From Rhizobium sp. BK418 (lineage in GTDB: Bacteria > Pseudomonadota > Alphaproteobacteria > Rhizobiales > Rhizobiaceae): 64,000 nt of DNA. The stretch is taken from positions 310,001-374,000 of the forward strand of contig NZ_SLZK01000003.1 of NCBI RefSeq assembly GCF_004341105.1, given 5' to 3'. Of the stretch, positions 27,701-35,690 are shown piece by piece; the first letter of the stretch is position 1; each line of letters begins with the position of its first letter. Both the position numbers and the translations under genes were made by a program. The notes under the pieces were generated by a model that had not been told where the DNA came from, did not search any database, and saw only the letters and a program-made list of their open reading frames with translations.

Positions 27701-28121
27701 GCGACAACGGGCAGCAGATTTCGTCGATGTTCTCGTGGCCGAAGACAATGAGGTCAACCAGATCGTCTTCACGCAGATCCTGCAGGGAACCGGGCTTTCT
27801 TTCGTCGTCGTCAATAATGGCGAGGAGGCCGTGGAGGCCTGGGAGCGGCATACGCCGCGGCTCATCATGATGGACGTCTCGATGCCGATCATGAACGGTC
27901 ATCAGGCGACCAAGTTGATTCGCGAGAAGGAGCAGGGGCAGGGCCATCGCGTGCCGATCATCGGCGTCACCGCGCATGCGCTGGAAAGCGACCGCGAGCT
28001 TTGCCTCGATGCCGGTATGGACGACTATATGTCGAAGCCGATCAGTCCGGAGCTTCTGGAAGACAAGATCCGCCAGTGGCTTGGTTACGGCCAAATGCAG
28101 CCGGGCCGCTCAGGTTACTGA
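24705..28121 (+). CDS. Hybrid sensor histidine kinase with multiple PAS domains and two receivers
   Basis: 1138 residues, no membrane helix seen, so probably cytoplasmic. PAS-like modules lie at about 10-110, 195-320, 335-455 and 465-580. HisKA follows, with phospho-acceptor His609 in FLANMSHEIRTPMNGVLG, then HATPase_c (N box LVGNAVKFTERGH, G boxes DTGIGIPPEKL and GTGLGLAI). Two receiver domains end the protein, with phospho-acceptor Asp899 (VLDYHMPEMNG) and Asp1057 (MMDVSMPIMNG), joined by an Ala/Pro linker. The TTG start has GGGAGTGA upstream. No adjacent response regulator, so the output partner is unknown. Confidence 0.9.
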   Translation: MNSSGELLELACRRIADLDTPAYVKNSELRYVAVNEAYARFFGREISDFIGRRSRELFDRPEEEEREDRERRALVFGTEENAIAFDAAGFSHERVLIESFSPSQDRAYVLGIFEAREPRHAIPEIADTMAADLGRIRETLENFDHPIGIFADDGRPLIVNAAYRSGSRYAPDGSRYAPDGSKPAPAGETAWHESVRERDLLRTIMEDLPVAAFVRDEDHRLVYANQYYETFTGHARSKALGMTEHDMFGQEAGEAIYRENQQALENGVLTEIESTLPNIHGEIFQVISRVNRVVTPDGRRYVVGSFSDITSLKAREKELIEARQHEEALHQEIESILRSLPVGVLILDNDHTILYVNDEFYNIWELPLDDRFDGRPFIDVVKRNYELGRYGDTQTPEEIYAFRKGLFEAANPEPIQLDWAAGKSVIFDSRRISSNRILLTYSDISAVREREQEIQEARVALESLGEMMRDATHAMSQGLAIVQDGVIRLSNDGLADVLRIPSELTEAGRGWIDLFQFCANRGDFHDKAVETLEEWRANIAARQPISTVFHVGGERWVNMEATVSTRQHWVALFTDVTDLKQREEELTQLLSRAEAADRAKSEFLANMSHEIRTPMNGVLGMAELLAKTNLDTRQTTFVDIIVKSGNALLTIINDILDFSKIDAGQMKLRKAAFDPVEAVEDVATLLSSPAAEKDIELLVRAAPDLPAAVIGDAGRFRQIVTNLVGNAVKFTERGHVFVDVGFEPSAGGEIMVNVRIEDTGIGIPPEKLESVFDKFSQVDSSSTRRHEGTGLGLAITAGLVDLFGGYINVDSEWGKGSVFTVQLPFAVAAARIEPKPLPINVQGARILVIDDNEVNRRILTEQLSLWGFDGVAAEDGSTGFAILEAAADLGIKVDAVVLDYHMPEMNGAEVARRLRADSRFVDLPIIFLTSMDISGTEKEFAALNGHAYLMKPARANVMRNTVVEVVRASRVKQASEAEIARLQKEAEVPPPPAAPAPAPRQRAADFVDVLVAEDNEVNQIVFTQILQGTGLSFVVVNNGEEAVEAWERHTPRLIMMDVSMPIMNGHQATKLIREKEQGQGHRVPIIGVTAHALESDRELCLDAGMDDYMSKPISPELLEDKIRQWLGYGQMQPGRSGY
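25200..25241 (+). repeat. 21-bp in-frame tandem duplication inside the hybrid kinase
   Basis: Two copies (25200-25220, 25221-25241) differ at one base, followed by a partial third. They encode GSRYAPD twice and then GSKPAP, in the linker between the first and second PAS modules. The length keeps the frame, so it is a candidate length-variable linker. Confidence 0.85.
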
Positions 28122-28837
28122 GACTTTACTCCGCAGAGCATTTCCCGCTTGCCGGCAAAACCCTTGCGCCGCTCGACAACAAAGCCGGCCGCCGCGAGAT
28201 TGCGGCGCACGAAACCCGCAGCCGCGTAGGTGGCGAAGCGTCCGCCGGCAGTGGTCTTCTCGCAGACGAGGCGCATCAGTTCTTCCGACCACATATCGCT
28301 GTTGCGGGAGGGAGCGAAGCCGTCGAGATACCAGGCGTCAAATCCGGGAGCCGCTGCAGCGACGCCGTCGAGTGCACGGCCGCAGACAACACTGAGCCTC
28401 GTCTGGCTGTCCAAATCGAGAGAGACAATGCCTTCGGGCATATCAGGCCAAGCGGCTGCCAGCGCCTGTCTTTCGGCATCGATCTCGGGCCAGTGGGCCA
28501 GTGCGCGATCGATTTCCTCGCGGCGCATCGGATAGAGTTCGAAGGACATGAAATGCAGATGCTGACCGGGCTGGCGATGGAGCTTCCATTGGCGCCAGGT
28601 CTCCGAGAAATTCAGTCCGGTGCCGAAGCCGAGTTCGCCGATGAGAAAACTCGGGCGACCATTCCACCGTTCGGGCAGGCCATTGCCGGCGAGGAAGACG
28701 TGACCGCATTCCAGCCTTCCATCGGTCTGGCAATAAAAATGGTCGCCAAAGGCGGTCGAATAGGGCATATCGCCGTCGCGCCATTCGAGGGGCTGCGGCT
28801 TGCCCGCGCCGATCTGATCGGGATTGATATCTGTCAT
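28115..28837 (-). CDS. mnmD: MnmD-type tRNA U34 methyltransferase
   Basis: 240 residues. Equivalent to the methyltransferase half of E. coli MnmC: it uses S-adenosylmethionine to turn nm5(s2)U34 into mnm5(s2)U34 in tRNA. Motifs: PYSTAFGDHFY near the start, SAM-binding GELGFGTGLNF, and YLDGFAPSRNSDMW (the catalytic-loop signature of the family). It is divergent from an FAD oxidoreductase that resembles the other half of MnmC, and their start codons overlap in a CATG. No good ribosome-binding site precedes its ATG. Confidence 0.88.
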   Translation of the reverse strand: MTDINPDQIGAGKPQPLEWRDGDMPYSTAFGDHFYCQTDGRLECGHVFLAGNGLPERWNGRPSFLIGELGFGTGLNFSETWRQWKLHRQPGQHLHFMSFELYPMRREEIDRALAHWPEIDAERQALAAAWPDMPEGIVSLDLDSQTRLSVVCGRALDGVAAAAPGFDAWYLDGFAPSRNSDMWSEELMRLVCEKTTAGGRFATYAAAGFVRRNLAAAGFVVERRKGFAGKREMLCGVKSQ

Positions 28838-30014
28838 GGAAAAAGCCGATAGTCCCGCCCCGGTCTCGGGTCAATCATCCATCGACCTTCTGATTGTCGG
28901 TGGTGGCATTATGGGTCTATGGGCGGCCGTCCACGCCGAGCGTCGCGGCATGAAAACTCTGCTTGTCGATGCCGGACATCTCGGCAGCGGAGCGAGCGGC
29001 GGGCTGCTCGGCGCCTTGATGCCTCATATGCCGGATCGCTGGTCGGCGAAGAAGCAGTTCCAGTTCGATGCGCTGGTCTCACTAGAGGCAGAGATTGCCA
29101 CCATTGAGGAGGCGACCGGCCTTTCGGCCGGTTATAGGCGCTCCGGCCGGCTTATTCCGCTGCCAAAGCCGCATCTGCGCAAGATCGCGCTTGGCCATTC
29201 CGCTGATGCCGAGGTTTATTGGAGAGCGGGAGAACGGCGTTTCCATTGGCATGTGCTGGACCGGCCGCCGGGTGAAGGCTGGCTCGACCCGGCCGCCGGC
29301 GAAAGCGGTTTCGTGCACGACACGCTTGCCGCTCGTGTTGCGCCCCGTGGGCTGGTTGCTGCCCTCAAGGCCTTCTTGCTGACGGCACGGCATGTGCGCG
29401 TGCTCGAGAATACGGAGATAACGAAGCTCGATCCGGCGCGGGGGACTGCGGCGATCGAGGGCGGAACAATCGCTTTCGGGCGCAGCATCCTTGCTGCCGG
29501 GCATCGCTCCTTTCCCTTGCTCGCGACCCTGACGACGGGATTGCAACGTCCTCTCGGCCAGGCTGTGAAAGGCCAGGCGGCGCTGCTTGCCGCCGATATC
29601 GACCCTGGCTTGCCGACCATCTTCCGAGACGGGCTTTATGTAGTGGCGCATGAGGGTGGACATGTGGCTGTCGGCAGCACCAGCGAGAACAGCTTTGCCG
29701 ATCCCTTTTCCACGGATGAACAGCTCGACGCGCTGATTGAAGCCGCGCGCGAGATGGTGCCCGCGTTGCGCGACGCGCCAGTTGTCGAGCGCTGGACCGG
29801 ACTGCGGCCCAAGGCGATCGATCGAGATCCGATGGTCGGCGCACATCCCGAGAGTCAGAATCTCATCGCCCTGACCGGCGGGTTCAAAGTCAGTTTCGGG
29901 CTCGCGCACCGGCTGGCGGAAGCGGCAATATGCATTGCAAGCGATGCAAATGCAGAATTTTTATTGCCGGAAAGCTTTGCGATTTCAAACCACATCGCAG
30001 TCTCTTCACGTTAA
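28836..30014 (+). CDS. FAD-dependent oxidoreductase, MnmC C-domain-like
   Basis: 392-residue DAO-family flavoprotein. The dinucleotide-binding motif LLIVGGGIMGLWAAVHAERRG is at residues ~20-40; a substrate-domain centre (VERWTGLRPKAIDRDPMVG) and ITALTGG-like C-terminal FAD contact (LIALTGGFKVSFGLAHRLAE) follow. The pairing with mnmD suggests it could oxidise cmnm5U34 as the MnmC oxidase domain does, but glycine/D-amino-acid oxidases look alike. ATG at 28836 or the in-frame TTG at 28824 may be the start; neither has a strong ribosome-binding site. Confidence 0.78.
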   Translation: MEKADSPAPVSGQSSIDLLIVGGGIMGLWAAVHAERRGMKTLLVDAGHLGSGASGGLLGALMPHMPDRWSAKKQFQFDALVSLEAEIATIEEATGLSAGYRRSGRLIPLPKPHLRKIALGHSADAEVYWRAGERRFHWHVLDRPPGEGWLDPAAGESGFVHDTLAARVAPRGLVAALKAFLLTARHVRVLENTEITKLDPARGTAAIEGGTIAFGRSILAAGHRSFPLLATLTTGLQRPLGQAVKGQAALLAADIDPGLPTIFRDGLYVVAHEGGHVAVGSTSENSFADPFSTDEQLDALIEAAREMVPALRDAPVVERWTGLRPKAIDRDPMVGAHPESQNLIALTGGFKVSFGLAHRLAEAAICIASDANAEFLLPESFAISNHIAVSSR

Positions 30015-30130
30015 ACGTGAATTAGAAGCCGCTCCGTTTCGTTATTCTGTCATGCAAATCACCTATCTGCTTGCGCATCGAAAGCGCGGAATGTGATCCG
30101 CGCTCACCTCAATCAGTTGGAGGAAATTGC

Positions 30131-30838
30131 ATGCGCTATGCCATTTGCTTCACGCCATCAGCGAGCGATCCGCTCTCGCATGTGGCCGCCAATTGGCTTG
30201 GCCGCAACGTATTTTCAGGCGAAATGGTCGAGCCCCCGGCAGTCCGCGGTCTCGGTATCCACGAGATCGCCTTTCATACGGCAGTGCCGCGTCGCTACGG
30301 GTTCCATGGCGTGTTGAAGGCTCCTTTCCACCTCTCTTCAGAGGTTTCCGAATCGCAACTCCTGCGCGATCTGATGCGATTTTGCGGGACGCTTACGCCT
30401 TTCCAGATTCCGCGTCTGGAGGTTGCGCGCCTCGGCACCTTCTATAGCCTCTCTCCGATCCGACCCTGCGATCAGGTTCACTATCTTGCCTCGGCAATCG
30501 TTCAGGAGTTCGATCGTTTCCGCGCGCCGCTAAGTGAAGCGGATATCGAACGCAGCGATCCGGACGGTCTTTCGGCGGCGCAATTCGCCAATCTGCATCG
30601 CTGGGGCAACCCCTACGTGATGGATGAATTCCGCTTCCATATGCCGGTTACGGGACCGGTCAACGCTGTCGACATGCCGCGCATCGAACAGGCGCTACGC
30701 TCTGTCTTCGACGCCGTGCTGCTCGAACCGGTGACGGTCTCGAATGTGGCGCTGATGATCGAGGAAGGTACCGGCGGACCATTCCGCGTGCACTCGCTGC
30801 ACCCGATGGGCAAGGTGAGCGCGCGCAAGATCGCCTGA
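30131..30838 (+). CDS. DUF1045 protein, 2H phosphoesterase-like
   Basis: 235 residues of the DUF1045 family. Two His-centred strands (RRYGFHGVLKAPFHL and DEFRFHMPVTGPV) match the spaced motifs of the 2H phosphoesterase superfamily, which acts on cyclic or linear phosphodiesters. Relatives are often found with phosphonate-use genes; here it precedes the ureide genes by 99 nt, same strand. TTGGAGGAA lies before the ATG at 30131. The substrate is unknown. Confidence 0.75.
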   Translation: MRYAICFTPSASDPLSHVAANWLGRNVFSGEMVEPPAVRGLGIHEIAFHTAVPRRYGFHGVLKAPFHLSSEVSESQLLRDLMRFCGTLTPFQIPRLEVARLGTFYSLSPIRPCDQVHYLASAIVQEFDRFRAPLSEADIERSDPDGLSAAQFANLHRWGNPYVMDEFRFHMPVTGPVNAVDMPRIEQALRSVFDAVLLEPVTVSNVALMIEEGTGGPFRVHSLHPMGKVSARKIA

Positions 30839-30937
30839 GGCGCGCGCTGAAGGCCGAAAGGCGATACCGCAGTTTTACGGCTCGACATTCCGCCCGTGGA
30901 TGCTACCGTTTCACCTGTCTTTTCAGAAGGTGATTTG

Positions 30938-31861
30938 ATGGTATCCGAGACCTATCCGCGTAATCTCGTCGGCTATGGGCGCGCCACGCCCGATCCGAAA
31001 TGGCCCGGCGAGGCACGCGTCGCAGTGCAGTTCGTCATCAATTACGAAGAGGGTGGCGAAAGCTCTATCCTTGACGGCGATTCGGCTTCGGAAAATCTCC
31101 TGTCGGAGATCGTCGGCGCGCAGCCCTGGCCGAACCAGCGCAATCTCAACATGGAGTCGATCTACGAATACGGCTCCCGCGCCGGTTTCTGGCGGCTCTG
31201 GCGTCTCTTCACCGATCTCAAGGTTCAAGCGACCGTCTATGGCGTGACTCTCGCGATGGCGCGCAACCCGGAAGCGGTCGCCGCCATGAAGGAAGCCGGC
31301 TGGGAGATCGCCAGCCACGGCTATCGCTGGCTGGAGTACAAGGATTTCTCTGAGGAACTGGAGCGCAAGCACATTCAGGAAGCCGTACGGCTGCATACGG
31401 AGCTGACGGGCGAGCGGCCCTACGGCATGTACCAGGGCAAGCCCTCCGATAATACGTTGCGGCTGGTGCAGGAGGAGGGCGGTTTCCTCTATTCGTCGGA
31501 CTCTTATGCCGACGATCTGCCCTATTGGGTGAAAGGCATCGACGAAAAGCCTTTCCTCATCATTCCCTATACGCTTGAAACCAACGACATGCGCTTCGCC
31601 ACGCCGCAAGGCTTCAATTCCGGCGACCAGTTCTTCACCTATCTCAAGGATGCGTTCGACACGCTCTATGAAGAGGGCAAGGAAGGCAGCCCGAAAATGA
31701 TGTCCGTCGGCCTGCATTGCCGTCTCGTCGGCCGGCCGGGTCGTGCGGCGTCGCTCAGGCGTTTCATGGAATATGTGCTGAAGCACGACAAGGTCTGGAT
31801 CCCGCGCCGCATCGAGATTGCACAGCACTGGCATGCGAACCATAAGCCGGAGACGATCTGA
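30938..31861 (+). CDS. puuE: Allantoinase PuuE
   Basis: 307-residue polysaccharide-deacetylase-fold allantoinase, which opens allantoin to allantoate. Recognised from YPRNLVGYGRATPDPKWPG, AVQFVINYEEGGE, NMESIYEYGSRAGFWRLWRL and EIASHGYRWLEY, features of PuuE rather than of chitooligosaccharide deacetylases. AGAAGGTGA precedes the ATG. Its stop overlaps the uraD start (ATGA), so the ureide operon begins here or with the preceding gene. Confidence 0.92.
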   Translation: MVSETYPRNLVGYGRATPDPKWPGEARVAVQFVINYEEGGESSILDGDSASENLLSEIVGAQPWPNQRNLNMESIYEYGSRAGFWRLWRLFTDLKVQATVYGVTLAMARNPEAVAAMKEAGWEIASHGYRWLEYKDFSEELERKHIQEAVRLHTELTGERPYGMYQGKPSDNTLRLVQEEGGFLYSSDSYADDLPYWVKGIDEKPFLIIPYTLETNDMRFATPQGFNSGDQFFTYLKDAFDTLYEEGKEGSPKMMSVGLHCRLVGRPGRAASLRRFMEYVLKHDKVWIPRRIEIAQHWHANHKPETI

Positions 31862-32358
31862 TGATTTCGCGTAGTGAATTCGTGTCCCGCTTCGGCGGCG
31901 TCTTCGAGCATTCGCCCTTCATCGCAGAGCGAGCCTATGATGACGGCTTTGTCGGTGAAAAGCTGACGGTGGACCGCGTGCACACGGAGCTCGTCGCCAT
32001 TTTCCGTGCGGCAAGCAAGGAGGAGCGTCTCGGCGTCTTGCGCGCTCATCCCGATCTTGCCGGGAGGCTGGCGATATCGGGTGAATTGACTGAAGAGAGC
32101 AAAAAGGAACAGGCGAGCGCCGGGCTCGACCGGTTGAACCCTGAAGAGCACGCCCGTTTCACCGAGCTCAATGCCGCCTATACGCAGAAATTCGGCTTTC
32201 CTTTCATCATCGCGGTGAAGGGGCTGAACAAGGACGATATCCTCGCCGCTTTCGAAAAACGGATCGACAATACCAGCGACGAAGAATTCGTGACTGCGGC
32301 AGCCGAGGTCGAAAAGATCGCGCTGCTGCGCCTGACATCCATGCTTTCGGAGACCTGA
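31861..32358 (+). CDS. uraD: OHCU decarboxylase
   Basis: 165 residues. Decarboxylates 2-oxo-4-hydroxy-4-carboxy-5-ureidoimidazoline to S-allantoin. Family signatures: FGGVFEHSPFIAERAY, LRAHPDLAGRLA (with the catalytic His region) and FPFIIAVKGLNKDDILAAFEKR. It overlaps puuE by one base pair step (ATGA) and its TGA abuts the allantoicase ATG. Confidence 0.92.
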   Translation: MISRSEFVSRFGGVFEHSPFIAERAYDDGFVGEKLTVDRVHTELVAIFRAASKEERLGVLRAHPDLAGRLAISGELTEESKKEQASAGLDRLNPEEHARFTELNAAYTQKFGFPFIIAVKGLNKDDILAAFEKRIDNTSDEEFVTAAAEVEKIALLRLTSMLSET

Positions 32359-33381
32359 ATGACCGATACGACCGATACCAGCCTGCCGGCCTTTGCCAAC
32401 GGCGCCATCAACCTCGCCTCGGCCCGTCTCGGCGCCAAGGGGCTTTATGCCACGGACGAGTTCTTCGCGCCGCTAGAGCGCATGCTGCAGGATGTGCCGG
32501 CAAGCTTCGATCCGGATCTTTACGACGACAACGGCAAGTACATGGACGGCTGGGAAAGCCGCCGCAAGCGCGTTCCCGGCCACGACTGGGCAATTGTCAA
32601 GCTCGCCATGCCAGGCCGCATCTTCGGCTTCGATGTCGATACCAGCTTTTTTACCGGCAATTACCCGCCGCATTGCTCCATCGAAGCTGCCTTCGTCGAG
32701 AGCGGCGATCCAACCGATGCGACGGCATGGATCGAAATTCTGCCGAAGTCGCCGCTTGGCTCCAGCGCGCATCATTTCTTCGAAAATGCCGACAAGCAAA
32801 AAATCTGGACGCATCTGCGCCTGCATATCTATCCGGATGGTGGCGTGGCGCGTCTTCGTGTCTACGGCTCTGCCTATTTCGACTGGTCGAAGGTCGGTCC
32901 CACCGAGGAGGTCGATCTTGCCTATATCTTCAACGGTGCAAAATCGCTTGCCTGGTCGGATGCGCATTACGGCCATCCCGACAAGATGCTCGGTCCCGGC
33001 CGCGGCCTCAATATGGGCGACGGCTGGGAAACCAAGCGGCGCCGCGGCCCCGGTCACGACTGGGCGATCATCCGCCTCGGCCATGCCGGCACGATCAAGC
33101 GCGTGATCGTCGATACCGCCTTCTTCAAGGGCAATTTCCCCGACACCTGCGAATTATTCGGTGCGTATCTGCCCGATCTCGGCGACACCTTGTCTGAGGC
33201 CGATATCGCCGCATCGGAAAACTGGAAGCCGATCCTGCCGCGCAGCAAGCTGCAGATGGATCACATCCACGAATATGGCAGCGATGCGATAGCCGATATC
33301 GGCTCGATCACGCACGTGCGTTACGCTATGCATCCGGACGGCGGCACGATGCGTCTTCGGCTCTTTGGGGTGAAGGCTTGA
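32359..33381 (+). CDS. alc: Allantoicase
   Basis: 340 residues. Hydrolyses allantoate to ureidoglycolate and urea. Two homologous beta-sandwich repeats are visible, each with a DGWESRRKR / DGWETKRRR motif followed by PGHDWAI(V/I) (about residues 55-80 and 215-235), the hallmark of the family. It starts at the base after the uraD stop. After its stop comes a 57-nt gap and then a toxin-antitoxin pair rather than the next ureide gene. Confidence 0.94.
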   Translation: MTDTTDTSLPAFANGAINLASARLGAKGLYATDEFFAPLERMLQDVPASFDPDLYDDNGKYMDGWESRRKRVPGHDWAIVKLAMPGRIFGFDVDTSFFTGNYPPHCSIEAAFVESGDPTDATAWIEILPKSPLGSSAHHFFENADKQKIWTHLRLHIYPDGGVARLRVYGSAYFDWSKVGPTEEVDLAYIFNGAKSLAWSDAHYGHPDKMLGPGRGLNMGDGWETKRRRGPGHDWAIIRLGHAGTIKRVIVDTAFFKGNFPDTCELFGAYLPDLGDTLSEADIAASENWKPILPRSKLQMDHIHEYGSDAIADIGSITHVRYAMHPDGGTMRLRLFGVKA

Positions 33382-33413
33382 GTTCTTTCCTCTTTCAGCC
33401 CCGTCCCTTATAT

Positions 33414-33439
33414 TTGCGGCATCAGGAGTGATGCCGCAA
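33414..33439 (+). promoter_or_regulatory. Hairpin presenting the mntA ribosome-binding site
   Basis: TTGCGGCATCA (33414-33424) and TGATGCCGCAA (33429-33439) form a perfect 11-bp stem. The four-base loop is GGAG, the Shine-Dalgarno core, and the last stem base is the A of the mntA ATG. As DNA it is also a 26-bp palindrome that could be an operator. Function is inferred. Confidence 0.75.
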
Positions 33440-33729
33440 TGAGACCGTCGGAAGTATTGGAAAGGAACAGGCAGGCGATCCGCGAAGCGACCAAACGCTT
33501 CAACGCGGCGAACCCGCGTGTCTTCGGCTCGGTTGCGCGCGGTGAGGATCGGCCGGACAGCGATCTGGACATTCTTGTCGATGCACTGCCAGGGACGACA
33601 CTATTCGATCTTGGCGGATTGCTGGAGGAATTGCAGGATATTCTGGGGATCAAGGTGGATCTGGTTACTGCGGGTGGATTGCCGGAGCGCATCAAACATC
33701 GTGTCCTGTCGGAAGCCTCCGCCATATGA
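33439..33729 (+). CDS. mntA: MntA-type nucleotidyltransferase antitoxin
   Basis: 96 residues, minimal nucleotidyltransferase. The active-site pattern GS-X10-D-X-D is exact: GSVARGEDRPDSDLD at about residues 31-45. MntA antitoxins neutralise HepT by adding AMP to a tyrosine near its active site. It overlaps the following hepT by ATGA. The ribosome-binding site is enclosed in a hairpin. The pair interrupts the ureide gene set. Confidence 0.88.
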   Translation: MRPSEVLERNRQAIREATKRFNAANPRVFGSVARGEDRPDSDLDILVDALPGTTLFDLGGLLEELQDILGIKVDLVTAGGLPERIKHRVLSEASAI

Positions 33730-34088
33730 GCCGCGAGCGTCTTCTTGAACATGTGGATCGCATGCGGGAGGCCGCGCAACAGGCCTTCAACCTGACAGAG
33801 GGCATGAGCCAGGAACAGTTTCTCCATGATATCCGCACTCAATTGGCGGTGACGATGTCGCTAGTCCTCGTCGGCGAAGCGGCAGCCCGAATTTCGGCAG
33901 GCGACCCCGGCTTTATCCACGATCATCAGGAAATTCCGTGGACCCGGATCAAGGGCATGCGAAATTTGATCATTCACGATTATTATCGGGCAGAATTGCC
34001 CGTCATCTGGCAGACGGTAAGAACCGACCTTCCGGCTCTGGTTTCCCAACTTGAAAATGTTCGCCACTGGCGCGTTCAGGGCGAATAA
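33726..34088 (+). CDS. hepT: HepT-type HEPN ribonuclease toxin
   Basis: 120-residue helical HEPN (DUF86) protein. The catalytic RX4H motif is present in [13 protein letters not shown] (about residues 79-91), and the tyrosine three residues on is the position modified by MntA in studied pairs, so the toxin looks active and controllable. It starts inside the mntA stop codon (ATGA) and ends 4 nt before the allA start, so allA translation may depend on it. Confidence 0.88.
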   Translation: MSRERLLEHVDRMREAAQQAFNLTEGMSQEQFLHDIRTQLAVTMSLVLVGEAAARISAGDPGFIHDHQEIPWTRIKGMRNLIIHDYYRAELPVIWQTVRTDLPALVSQLENVRHWRVQGE

Positions 34089-34092
34089 CACC

Positions 34093-34593
34093 GTGTCCCA
34101 ATATCTCGAAATCCAGCCCCTTACCAAATCCGCCTTCGCACCGTTCGGCGAGGTGATCGGAGCCGATCCGACGACCATGCGCTATATCAATGGCGGCAAT
34201 ACCGAGCGTTTTCATGCGCTTGCGGCGCCTGAAGCCGTGGGCGAGGGTGCGCGGGTCATCATCAATCTCTTTCGCGGCCAGCCGCGGGCTTTCCCATATG
34301 AGCTCGGCATGATGGAGCGACATCCTTTCGGCAGCCAGAGTTTCTCGCCGATATCGGGCCGCCCCTTCCTCGTGGTTGTTTCTGAGGATGAAGGTGGTCG
34401 TCCGGGCCGTCCGCAGGTCTTTCTCGCACGTGGGGATCAGGGCGTGAATTACCGCCGCAATGTCTGGCACCATCCGCTGATGGCTCTCGGTGAGCCGAGC
34501 GATTTTCTGGTTGTCGACCGTGACGGGCCGGGCAACAACCTGGAAGAATTTTTCTTCGAAGATCCCTTCATCATCAGAGAGCCAGAGCTATGA
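34093..34593 (+). CDS. allA: Ureidoglycolate lyase
   Basis: 166 residues. Splits ureidoglycolate into glyoxylate and urea. Family segments: [40 protein letters not shown] and [20 protein letters not shown], with the metal-binding cupin histidines. GTG at 34093 is chosen as start because the family sequence begins SQYLEIQPL; it follows hepT by 4 nt. Its stop overlaps the uraH start (ATGA). Confidence 0.9.
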   Translation: MSQYLEIQPLTKSAFAPFGEVIGADPTTMRYINGGNTERFHALAAPEAVGEGARVIINLFRGQPRAFPYELGMMERHPFGSQSFSPISGRPFLVVVSEDEGGRPGRPQVFLARGDQGVNYRRNVWHHPLMALGEPSDFLVVDRDGPGNNLEEFFFEDPFIIREPEL

Positions 34594-34946
34594 CCGGACT
34601 GACCACGCATGTTCTCGACACGGCTCTTGGCAAGCCGGCACAGGGGCTGAGGATCGATCTCTTCCGTATCGAGGGTGAGGCTCGCCACCATCTCAAGTCC
34701 GTCGAGACCAATGCCGATGGCCGCGTCGATGGCGGGCCGATGCTGATTGGTGAGAGCTTTCGCGCCGGAACCTATGAATTGCTCTTTCATGCCGGCGACT
34801 ATTTACGGGCAAACGGCACGCCGCTGCCGCATCCGGCCTTCCTCGATCTCGTGCCGATCCGCTTCGGCATTGCCGATACGTCGGCGCATTATCATGTGCC
34901 TCTGCTGATCTCGCCCTATGGCTATTCCACCTATCGGGGCAGCTGA
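34590..34946 (+). CDS. uraH: 5-hydroxyisourate hydrolase (transthyretin-like)
   Basis: 118 residues. Hydrolyses 5-hydroxyisourate to OHCU. The three family motifs are present: [12 protein letters not shown] at the N-terminus (catalytic His), the middle RVDGG, and the C-terminal tetrapeptide [20 protein letters not shown] precedes the end. It overlaps allA by 4 nt. Confidence 0.94.
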   Translation: MTGLTTHVLDTALGKPAQGLRIDLFRIEGEARHHLKSVETNADGRVDGGPMLIGESFRAGTYELLFHAGDYLRANGTPLPHPAFLDLVPIRFGIADTSAHYHVPLLISPYGYSTYRGS

Positions 34947-34947
34947 C

Positions 34948-35688
34948 ATGCGCTTTGCTGCCATCGCCGATATTCACGGCAACTATCCGGCGCTGGAAGC
35001 GGTGCTTGCCGATATTGCGGCACACGGAATTACCGATATCGTCAATCTCGGTGATTGTTTCAGCGGTCCGCTGGAGGCAGGCAAAGTGGCGGACCGGCTG
35101 TTGTCGCTTTCCATTCCGACCGTGCGTGGCAACCATGATCGATATCTGATCGAGAAGCGGCCGGAGGATATGCATCTCTCTGACTCCGCTGCCCATGCAC
35201 AGCTCAATGGTGAGCATCTTGATTGGCTGCGGTCGCTGCCGGCTGAACAGATTTACAGGAACGAAATCTATCTCTGCCACGCGACGCCTGCGGACGATAA
35301 TCTCTACTGGCTGGATATGGCCATCGCCGATGGCAGCGTCGTGCTGCGGCCGCAGGCGGAGATCGAGGCGCTGGCAGAGGGTATCGATGCGCCGCTGATC
35401 CTTTGCGGCCATACGCATATTCCGCGCATGGTGGCGCTTTCCGGTGGTCGTCTCATCGTCAATCCCGGCAGCGTCGGCTGCCCAGCCTATGACGACGACA
35501 AACCGTATCCGCACAAGGTCGAAACCGGCCATGCGATGGCGAGTTATGCGGTGCTGGAAAGATCCGCTGCCGGCTGGACAGCGCAATTCCGCAACGTCCG
35601 CTATGACAATATGGCCATGTCGGCGCTGGCAAAGGCCAATGGACGCCTGGAATGGGCTGCTGCACTCGCGACCGGCCGAATGCCCTGA
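34948..35688 (+). CDS. Calcineurin-like metallophosphoesterase
   Basis: 246 residues of the MPP superfamily. Metal-binding motifs in order: DIHGNYPAL, NLGDCFSGP, RGNHD, and later LCHATP, CGHTHIP. It begins 1 nt after the uraH stop, so it is the last gene of the ureide operon; its role there is unknown. Its stop is only 2 nt from the stop of the convergent lldD-like gene, and no terminator lies between. Confidence 0.85.
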   Translation: MRFAAIADIHGNYPALEAVLADIAAHGITDIVNLGDCFSGPLEAGKVADRLLSLSIPTVRGNHDRYLIEKRPEDMHLSDSAAHAQLNGEHLDWLRSLPAEQIYRNEIYLCHATPADDNLYWLDMAIADGSVVLRPQAEIEALAEGIDAPLILCGHTHIPRMVALSGGRLIVNPGSVGCPAYDDDKPYPHKVETGHAMASYAVLERSAAGWTAQFRNVRYDNMAMSALAKANGRLEWAAALATGRMP

Positions 35689-35690
35689 TC

